Part shown: positions 1 through 5,377 of the stretch, piece after piece
Numbering within the stretch: the first letter of the stretch is position 1
How the letters are laid out: every line of letters begins with the position of its first letter
NCBI GenBank assembly: GCA_024695185.1
Contig: JAILIR010000066.1
Coordinates: forward strand, 1 to 6,218
Source of the DNA: a bacterium
GTDB lineage: Bacteria; Bacillota_I; Bacilli_A; Acholeplasmatales; JAEDCM01
Reading direction: 5' to 3'
DNA: 6,218 nt
Position numbers and translations under genes: made by a program
Notes under the pieces: generated by a model
The model's database searches: none
What the model saw: the letters and a program-made list of their open reading frames with translations, nothing else
What the model was told of the DNA's origin: nothing

Positions 1-24
1 AATTTATAAAGATTTCGATTTTTC

Positions 25-53
25 TTGATTTTATTTCATAACTATTATAGAAT
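25..53 (+). promoter_or_regulatory. Candidate sigma-A promoter upstream of fakA
   Basis: A TTGATT hexamer at 25-30 and a TAGAAT hexamer at 48-53 are separated by 17 bp. They match the TTGACA/TATAAT consensus at 4/6 and 5/6 positions. Transcription would start near 60 and leave a leader of about 150 nt before the fakA start at 210. The region is so AT-rich that chance matches are likely; an alternative is TTAACT (86-91), 17 bp, TATATA (109-114). FakA may also be read from a gene left of the window. Confidence 0.4.
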
Positions 54-63
54 ATAAAGGGTA

Positions 64-98
64 AAAAGTAAGTTATATAGGAAAATTAACTTATTTTT
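64..98. repeat. AT-rich inverted repeat in the fakA leader
   Basis: Arms at 64-75 and 87-98 pair over 12 positions, with one G·T wobble (68 with 94), around an 11-nt loop. The core TAAGTTA/TAACTTA is perfect. The right arm ends in a T run, but the stem is almost entirely A-T, so a strong intrinsic terminator is unlikely. It could be an operator, an RNA hairpin in the fakA leader, or chance in AT-rich DNA. It does not resemble the FapR operator as I remember it. Apart from this, 1-209 holds no convincing gene. Confidence 0.35.
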
Positions 99-209
99 AA
101 CTCTTTATTATATATATAATAAGGAAAAAGAAAATTAATGAAATTATCGCCAATGTAGGGCTTAATATATTATAGATTAAAGAAATTGAATTTTACTGGA
201 GGAATAATT

Positions 210-1814
210 ATGCCTGTTACGAAAATTAGTGGTGCTCTTCTTAAGAAGATGGTCACAAATGGTGCAGTTAACCTAAAGAACTGTTACCAAGAAGTAGATG
301 CGTTAAACGTATTCCCTGTACCAGATGGTGATACAGGTACAAATATGAGTATGACAATGATGGCTGGTATTAGAGAAATTGAAAATGTCAGCTCAAAACA
401 AATTGTGCAAATTTTAAAGAACTTATCTCGTGGACTTTTAATGGGTGCAAGAGGTAACTCTGGAGTTATCCTATCACAATTCTTTAGAGGAGTTTATGAT
501 GGTTTAAAAACTGTCACTAAAGAATACATTACTTTAACTGAATTTGCTAGTGCTCTATATAGTGGTTATAAGATGGCTTATAAAGCAGTTATGTCACCTG
601 TTGAAGGAACAATTTTAACAGTTGTTAAGGATGCTGCTAATGAAATCCATAATAAAACTTATGCTACATTAGAAGAATTAATTGATGCTTATTTAAATGC
701 TGCAAAAGTATCACTTGATAATACACCTAAATTATTACCAATCTTAGCTGAAGCTGGAGTAGTAGACTCAGGTGGAGCTGGATTTGTAAAAATTGTTGAA
801 GGTATGCAAATGATGCTTAATGGTGAAAAGCTTCATATTCAAACTGAAGAAGAAAAAGCTAAAGAAAAAGCACAAGCTGAAACTGAAATTAAGTTTGGAT
901 ATTGTACAGAATTCATCATTGAACTTTCTGAACCAGATAAATTTATTGAATCTGATTTAAAAGAACAATTAACTAGTATGGGCGATTCATTAGTATTAGT
1001 TAGAGATGAAAACTTATTAAAGGTACATGTACATGTAAATAAACCCGGTGAAGTATTAAATATTGCGCAATCTCTAGGTGATCTAGTTACAACTAAGATT
1101 GAAAATATGAGATTACAGCATACACAATTTATTGAACCAAAGAAACAAGAACATAAAAATATAGGTATTATCTCAGTTTGCTTTGGCGAAGGAATCAAAA
1201 AAGCATTCATGGAATTAGGAACTGATTATATCATTGATGGTGGTCAAACAATGAACCCATCAACTGAACAATTCTTAGAAGCTATGAAGAATGTAGATGC
1301 TGATAGTTATATTATTATTCCAAATAATTCAAACATCATCATGGCCGCAAAGCAAGCTAAGGAATTAGTTGAAGATAAGAAAGTAGTAGTACTTGAAGCT
1401 AAATCAATAGCAACTGGTTATTCTGCATTAATCAATTTTGATCCAGAATTATCAATTGATGAAAACTATGAAGCTATAAGCGAAGTTATTACTTCTGTTA
1501 AATCTGGAGAAGTTACTTATGCTGTAAGAGATACAGAAATCAATGGAGTTAAGATTAATTCAGGAGATTTCATGAGCTTAAGTGGAAAAACAATTTATTC
1601 ATCAACTAAAGAAAGAATAGATGCTATTAAATCATTAATAGATGGCTTAGTAGATAAAGATGCTGAAATAGTTACTTTATTCTATGGTGCTGATGTAACT
1701 GAAGATGAAGTAAGTGAAGTTACAGATTATATTAATGAAAAAGATGATGAAATCGAAATCGAAGTAATCGAAGGAAAACAAGATATTTATTCTTATATCG
1801 TTTCAGTAGAATAG
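210..1814 (+). CDS. fakA: FakA, fatty acid kinase ATP-binding subunit (YloV/DAK2-DegV-like family)
   Basis: A 534-residue cytosolic kinase subunit. In characterised homologues FakA uses ATP to phosphorylate a fatty acid carried by a FakB (DegV-family) partner, and the acyl-phosphate feeds the PlsX/PlsY route to phosphatidic acid. The N-terminal DhaL/DAK2 domain (about residues 5-200) shows the nucleotide/metal motif PDGDTGTN at 38-45 (D39 and D41), then MGARGNSG, SPVEGT and DSGGAGF. The middle domain carries C232 (FGYCTEF) and the H273/H275 pair (VHVHVN), matching the zinc site known from FakA. The rest, from about residue 315, is the DegV/Dak1_2-like domain. Length is normal for the family. 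The ATG at 210 is chosen because GGAGGA (198-203) lies 6 nt upstream; an in-frame TTG at 186 adds 8 non-conserved residues and lacks an RBS. No FakB gene, and none of the usual neighbours (asp23-like, recG), is visible; the gene appears monocistronic. The family call is firm, the fatty-acid role is inferred from homologues. Confidence 0.95.
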   Translation: MPVTKISGALLKKMVTNGAVNLKNCYQEVDALNVFPVPDGDTGTNMSMTMMAGIREIENVSSKQIVQILKNLSRGLLMGARGNSGVILSQFFRGVYDGLKTVTKEYITLTEFASALYSGYKMAYKAVMSPVEGTILTVVKDAANEIHNKTYATLEELIDAYLNAAKVSLDNTPKLLPILAEAGVVDSGGAGFVKIVEGMQMMLNGEKLHIQTEEEKAKEKAQAETEIKFGYCTEFIIELSEPDKFIESDLKEQLTSMGDSLVLVRDENLLKVHVHVNKPGEVLNIAQSLGDLVTTKIENMRLQHTQFIEPKKQEHKNIGIISVCFGEGIKKAFMELGTDYIIDGGQTMNPSTEQFLEAMKNVDADSYIIIPNNSNIIMAAKQAKELVEDKKVVVLEAKSIATGYSALINFDPELSIDENYEAISEVITSVKSGEVTYAVRDTEINGVKINSGDFMSLSGKTIYSSTKERIDAIKSLIDGLVDKDAEIVTLFYGADVTEDEVSEVTDYINEKDDEIEIEVIEGKQDIYSYIVSVE

Positions 1815-1839
1815 AACCTCAACCGAGGTTCTTTTTTTT
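1813..1839 (+). terminator. Rho-independent terminator of fakA
   Basis: A perfect 8-bp stem, AGAACCTC (1813-1820) with GAGGTTCT (1825-1832), closes a 4-nt AACC loop and runs into eight T residues (1832-1839). The first two stem bases are the last two bases of the fakA TAG stop. It is nearly identical to the terminator at 2497-2522. Confidence 0.93.
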
Positions 1840-1923
1840 GAAAAATAATAAAAAAATCTAGACATTATATATTGACTTTGTCCCATATGATTGAATATGT
1901 GTTTTATTTTTCTTTTTTTGTAT

Positions 1924-1948
1924 TATAATAATGCTATAAAGGGGTGAT
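1924..1948 (+). promoter_or_regulatory. Candidate -10 box and RBS of the small membrane-protein gene
   Basis: A perfect TATAAT lies at 1924-1929, followed by the Shine-Dalgarno-like AAAGGGGTGA (1938-1947) and the ATG at 1952. No good -35 hexamer sits at the normal distance (1901-1906 reads GTTTTA). TTGACT at 1872-1877 and TTGAAT at 1891-1896 are too far upstream. A promoter is expected here because the fakA terminator lies just upstream. The implied 5' leader is only about 16 nt. Confidence 0.5.
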
Positions 1949-1951
1949 CAC

Positions 1952-2485
1952 ATGAAAAAAACGGCTTTAGAATTTGGTTTAATATATTTTGTACTTGAAT
2001 TGCTAGTATTAATATATGTTGATGTGCTGCTTTTTAACACACATGTCCCTCTTACTGGTGTAATTGCTCTTATAGTTATAATAGTTAATACATTTATATC
2101 CCTTTTTCTTCTTTTTTATTCATACTTTAAACTATCAATAAACAATAGAGTTTTACTTGGAGTTTTAGTGATGGTATTTGTCTTTATTCCAAGTGGTATT
2201 TTATTATTATGTGAACATGATGATTTGATAGATGATAATAACCACACTAAGTCTAAGCTTATTAGTGATAATAACGATTTGACTCCATTAAGAAGTGATT
2301 ATAAGATAGGAACCTTTAAATGTGAAATATGTGGCAACGAATTGAAAGAGACATATGAAAACATAATTATATTCAATGGTAGAAGAAAGAATATATGTGA
2401 TAATTGCCTACTTGAATTTGAAAAAAAAGACGAGAACTTTTCTCTTGTAAAAGAATCTAGAAGCAGAAAAATGAATTCAAATTAA
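1952..2485 (+). CDS. Small membrane protein with C-terminal four-cysteine zinc-ribbon-like motif, function unknown
   Basis: I do not recognise this 177-residue protein. Three hydrophobic segments are clear, at about residues 7-28, 34-58 and 66-86. A polar, Asp/Asn-rich linker (about 88-115) follows, with two similar stretches (LIDDNN, LISDNN). The C-terminal domain has two CxxC knuckles: C124/C127 in CEICG and C149/C152 in CDNC. They are 21 residues apart, as in a treble-clef or zinc-ribbon fold, and the tail is basic. The start is supported by AAAGGGGTGA 4 nt upstream. The gene stands alone between two terminators, so its neighbours say nothing about its job. The positive-inside rule (MKK at the N-terminus; K and R between helices 2 and 3) puts the N-terminus inside and, with three helices, the cysteine domain outside, which would be unusual; a miscounted helix would reverse this. 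A redox, metal-sensing or protein-interaction role is possible but not shown. Confidence 0.85.
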   Translation: MKKTALEFGLIYFVLELLVLIYVDVLLFNTHVPLTGVIALIVIIVNTFISLFLLFYSYFKLSINNRVLLGVLVMVFVFIPSGILLLCEHDDLIDDNNHTKSKLISDNNDLTPLRSDYKIGTFKCEICGNELKETYENIIIFNGRRKNICDNCLLEFEKKDENFSLVKESRSRKMNSN

Positions 2486-2496
2486 TAATAATAGTT

Positions 2497-2522
2497 AGAA
2501 CCTCAATCGAGGTTCTTTTTTT
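2497..2522 (+). terminator. Rho-independent terminator after the membrane-protein gene
   Basis: AGAACCTC (2497-2504) pairs perfectly with GAGGTTCT (2509-2516) around the loop AATC, followed by seven T residues (2516-2522). It starts 11 nt after the TAA stop. The stem is identical to the fakA terminator and the loop differs by one base. Confidence 0.93.
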
Positions 2523-2552
2523 GAAAAGCAATATTTATACATTTTTTTTGTT

Positions 2553-2593
2553 AAATGTCTCGTTGTGTACAAAATTGTTGACACGAGACATTT
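2553..2593. promoter_or_regulatory. 11-bp inverted repeat over the promoter, putative operator
   Basis: AAATGTCTCGT (2553-2563) is repeated as its exact reverse complement at 2583-2593, with 19 bp between. The arm centres are 30 bp apart, close to three helical turns, so both arms face the same side of DNA. The right arm starts at the last base of the -35 hexamer and covers the first ten spacer bases, so a bound protein would hinder RNA polymerase. Smaller TTGT/ACAA half-site pairs lie between the arms (TTGTGTACAA at 2563-2572, ACAAAATTGT at 2569-2578). The element lies upstream of the predicted transcription start, so it probably acts as DNA. The regulator is unknown. Confidence 0.6.
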
Positions 2594-2606
2594 TGTATCG
2601 TATAAT
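2578..2606 (+). promoter_or_regulatory. Consensus sigma-A promoter of the surface-protein operon
   Basis: A perfect TTGACA (2578-2583) and a perfect TATAAT (2601-2606) are separated by exactly 17 bp. The predicted start near 2613 leaves a leader of about 16 nt, made up mostly of the strong RBS AAAGGAGG (2613-2620) placed 8 nt before the ATG at 2629. This should be a strong promoter unless repressed; the overlapping inverted repeat is an obvious place for such control. Confidence 0.9.
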
Positions 2607-2628
2607 TTAGACAAAGGAGGCGATACTT

Positions 2629-5373
2629 ATGACTAAAAAAATACTATTATCTTTTTTGTCTATCCTTTTTATCATAACATGTTGTTTTTTTGACAATTCG
2701 GTTAAGTGTGAAAAGGGAACCAATCAAGAGAATGTAAAAAATAAAACTTACGAAAAGAAGAGTATTATTTATGACAATAATACTCAAAATGAAAAAGGGA
2801 TTGATAGTCAAATTTCAATTAATGATATTGTTTTTACAACTAGAGGTCTTGCATTCTACAAAGTTTCAGATTATTCTTGTTACAATGATTATTATGTATC
2901 ATTTTGTGATAGTTTAAGTTCAGACGAGCTAGATTTAATTGGAGCAATATTAATTCCAAAAAATACACCGCATGCTTTTTATTGTTCAGATATTTCTGGA
3001 GAGAATAATATTTTAGAATTCATATATGAATATAATGATAATTTGCACATTTCATTTGTAAGTGTTCAGGATGATGTTTTTTTAAAAATAGATGAAGAAG
3101 CAGTACTTATAAGTGACATCAATAGTAATAACGAATTATCAGTTTCAATTCTTGATGTGCTTAACTATGAAAGGCATTATTTGTTAAAACAATTGAATGC
3201 TGAAACAATAAAAATCAATGATAATGATTTATCACTTATGGCAGGAGAACAATTAAGAAACGGATATTGTAATGATGCTGAAACAGTTTCTTATCAAGAG
3301 TTTGATGACTATACTTCCCATAAGGGTGGTTTAAACTCTTTTCTTTATAATCAGGATGCAAGAGATTCTCACAAATACTATATGCATAATTATGGAAATC
3401 AATATCCAGCAACTGATAATATAATTGTTAATGTAATTCCAAAACAATTATTTGGTAATGTGGGCATTTATTCTTATATTGGTACAGAATATGGTTTTTT
3501 TATAAAAACAGTTCAGTCATCTCCTTATTATACTTCAGATTTTATTGTCTTCACAATAAAACACAGGAAACAGATTAACGCCATTAATGCAAGTGGCATG
3601 TTTGAAATAAAAGTGGCATTTAAGGGGTATGCAGATTATAATTCTACTCTGGATTTAGTTTCTGATGTGTATTCTGGTTCAAAACTTGCCCTAGCTAATA
3701 TTGATGTAAATCTATCTGTTTGTAATGAAACGGAATTGAATATTGGTGATTCGGGATATTCTAGTAGTCAGGATTATGGATATTATTTAAATGGATATAA
3801 TATTACATATAATGGTAGGAAACCCAACCTAGAATTTGATGGGAAGTATTTTAGATATGCAGCAAGTTTTCTTGAATATATTCCAAAAGTTGGCACTTTT
3901 TTAAAGTGGGTTGCTACTGATACTATAAATGCATATGAAAATTATTATAATACAAATTTGCAGACTATTCCAGAAGCTTTTCAGGGTGTTAATGATACTT
4001 ATTCTATATCTAAAAATTGGTTAAACAATACTTCTGGGCCACAAGGAATGATTCAAGTTTATGGAAATTTGATAAAGGGAATTGATTCGAGAATAGTAAG
4101 TCAAAATAGTTTATCTAATGATGGGGTCCCTTTGTTGTTTGATTATAATGACCTAGATAAGGTGTTAATTGATTATTCTTTTGTACACGATCAAAATCAT
4201 ACACCATTTGATGCACTTTTTGAGTGCAATATTACACTTGAAATATACGAAGATAATACAAACCATATTTTAGGAACTCCAAACGGGAGCGTAGATTATC
4301 AAGATGGTGTTAATGGCGCTTGGGCAGAGCAGTTTAATTGTGAGAGAGAATCATCTACAACTACAATTTACGCTGATACTATTGTTGAAGCAGAATACAA
4401 TGCAAACGGATTTCAAAAATATAGTTTTACTCCAACTGTATCTGGATGGTATGATATTGAAACATTTGGAACAAGGCACGATACAGTATTGAGCTTATAT
4501 TTAGGACAGACTTTACTGAAGGTAGATAATAATAGTGGAAGATTTGTTTTTGATACATATAATTTCTTATCCGAAGAAGCAATTCCTAATGATTTTTCGT
4601 ATTATAATCAATTGAGTTCTTTAATGCATTATAATCTGACTGCGAATACAACATACACAATTCAAGTTAAAGGAGCCAATAATATTCCAGGATATACATA
4701 TTTAATAGTGAAAAAATATGGTGGCGATTTGGTAGATTTATCTACTCCAACAAATTACACTTCATTTAGCGGCCATTCAAAATGGTATACTATTACTCCA
4801 CCTTTGACAGACATTTTTGACATAATGACATTTGGCACAAATGGGGCAGTTGATACATATGTTGAATTATATAATAGGAATCATGAGAGAATAATGTTTA
4901 GTGATGGATATGATAACACAGACTATGGTAAGGTTTATGCTTATTTAGAAGAAGACGAAACTTATTTTGTTCATGTTTGGCATTCGGATAGTGGTGTTTA
5001 TGAAAGACAATTTGGTATAGCATTTATTAAAGAAGAAGAGATAAATTCTACAATAATAAGTTCGACAACATATGAGACATATGATAAAATAGAAATGGGA
5101 ACATATAACTATGTTATGTATAGATTTAAACCTAGTTATAGTGATTCATATAAGTTTTATACTGAATATGCATTTGGAGAAAAAGATTTAGTAATGTATT
5201 TATATGACAGTAATTTTAATCAACTATCGTATAATGATGATGGTAATGGTAACCGTCAGCCACTGATAACATATCAGTGTTATTCATCCCAAACATATTA
5301 CATATATATTAAACACTATTATACATCAGATAATTACTGGACATGGTTTTATTTTATGGTAGAGGAGGCTTGA
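2629..5373 (+). CDS. Large exported protein with three C-terminal PPC-like beta-sandwich repeats
   Basis: A 914-residue secreted or surface protein, first gene of a two-gene operon. The N-terminus is a signal peptide: MTKK, then a hydrophobic core at about 5-21. The following TCC (17-19) is a poor lipobox, so type I cleavage or atypical lipidation are both possible. Residues about 25-60 are polar and Lys/Asn-rich, a likely linker. Residues about 60-575 are rich in Tyr, Asn, Asp and Ser and look beta-strand-rich; I do not recognise a family there and saw no HExxH or serine-protease signature. The C-terminus holds three repeats (about 580-700, 705-805, 815-914), each with the bacterial pre-peptidase C-terminal pattern: an aromatic-rich strand (KYSFTP, KWYTITP, MYRFKP), a LSLYL/VELYN/VMYLYD strand, an Asp/Asn-rich turn, and a final YTIQVKG/YFVHVWH/YYIYIKH strand. 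PPC domains usually accompany secreted enzymes, but no enzyme domain is evident. An adhesion or binding role is inference. Confidence 0.88.
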   Translation: MTKKILLSFLSILFIITCCFFDNSVKCEKGTNQENVKNKTYEKKSIIYDNNTQNEKGIDSQISINDIVFTTRGLAFYKVSDYSCYNDYYVSFCDSLSSDELDLIGAILIPKNTPHAFYCSDISGENNILEFIYEYNDNLHISFVSVQDDVFLKIDEEAVLISDINSNNELSVSILDVLNYERHYLLKQLNAETIKINDNDLSLMAGEQLRNGYCNDAETVSYQEFDDYTSHKGGLNSFLYNQDARDSHKYYMHNYGNQYPATDNIIVNVIPKQLFGNVGIYSYIGTEYGFFIKTVQSSPYYTSDFIVFTIKHRKQINAINASGMFEIKVAFKGYADYNSTLDLVSDVYSGSKLALANIDVNLSVCNETELNIGDSGYSSSQDYGYYLNGYNITYNGRKPNLEFDGKYFRYAASFLEYIPKVGTFLKWVATDTINAYENYYNTNLQTIPEAFQGVNDTYSISKNWLNNTSGPQGMIQVYGNLIKGIDSRIVSQNSLSNDGVPLLFDYNDLDKVLIDYSFVHDQNHTPFDALFECNITLEIYEDNTNHILGTPNGSVDYQDGVNGAWAEQFNCERESSTTTIYADTIVEAEYNANGFQKYSFTPTVSGWYDIETFGTRHDTVLSLYLGQTLLKVDNNSGRFVFDTYNFLSEEAIPNDFSYYNQLSSLMHYNLTANTTYTIQVKGANNIPGYTYLIVKKYGGDLVDLSTPTNYTSFSGHSKWYTITPPLTDIFDIMTFGTNGAVDTYVELYNRNHERIMFSDGYDNTDYGKVYAYLEEDETYFVHVWHSDSGVYERQFGIAFIKEEEINSTIISSTTYETYDKIEMGTYNYVMYRFKPSYSDSYKFYTEYAFGEKDLVMYLYDSNFNQLSYNDDGNGNRQPLITYQCYSSQTYYIYIKHYYTSDNYWTWFYFMVEEA
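4369..5370 (+). other. Three tandem PPC-like domains inside the exported protein
   Basis: Three diverged copies of about 100 residues lie head to tail at about residues 581-700, 705-805 and 815-914. Shared landmarks, in order, are an aromatic strand ending in [TK]P, a xFGT/AFGE turn (ETFGT, MTFGT, YAFGE), a LYL/LYN/LYD strand, an Asp/Asn-rich turn (KVDNNSG, FSDGYDN, YNDDGNG), and a strand with alternating aromatics before the closing strand. The third ends at the stop codon, so there is no cell-wall anchor after it. Nucleotide identity between copies is low, so this is an old duplication. The assignment is by pattern only. Confidence 0.65.
5361..5368 (+). promoter_or_regulatory. RBS of the lipoprotein gene, inside the preceding gene
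   Basis: AGAGGAGG is embedded in the last codons of the PPC-repeat gene, 9 nt before the ATG at 5378. The upstream gene ends with TGA TAA in tandem, and the next start follows 4 nt after the TGA. This fixes the start of the downstream gene and points to co-transcription with likely translational coupling. Confidence 0.85.
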
Positions 5374-5377
5374 TAAT

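Noticed and set aside
138..158. Six-codon reading frame MKLSPM in the fakA leader, a possible leader peptide
   Set aside because: The purine-rich stretch AAGGA is 12 nt away, the peptide has no run of regulatory codons, and no paired alternative hairpins were seen.
186..209. Upstream in-frame TTG start that would extend FakA by 8 residues
   Set aside because: The extension overlaps the strong GGAGGA site that serves the ATG at 210, has no RBS of its own, and family members begin close to the MPVTKISG-like segment.
839..1210. Open antisense frame of 123 codons inside fakA
   Set aside because: It lies wholly antisense to conserved FakA codons including the H273/H275 motif, has no convincing RBS, and its Ser/Cys-rich composition is typical of a shadow.
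1872..1901. TTGACT (1872-1877) with TATGTG (1896-1901) as a promoter for the membrane-protein gene
   Set aside because: The -10 is a poor match. The perfect TATAAT at 1924-1929, correctly placed before the RBS, is preferred even though its -35 is weak.
2553..2593. Reading the 11-bp inverted repeat as a second terminator for the membrane-protein gene
   Set aside because: The loop would be 19 nt, only a short T run follows, and a strong terminator already lies at 2497-2522. Overlap with the -35 box and spacer fits an operator better.
4304..4492. Second + frame of 62 codons inside the PPC-repeat gene
   Set aside because: It overlaps the first PPC-like domain, has no RBS, and encodes no recognisable pattern.
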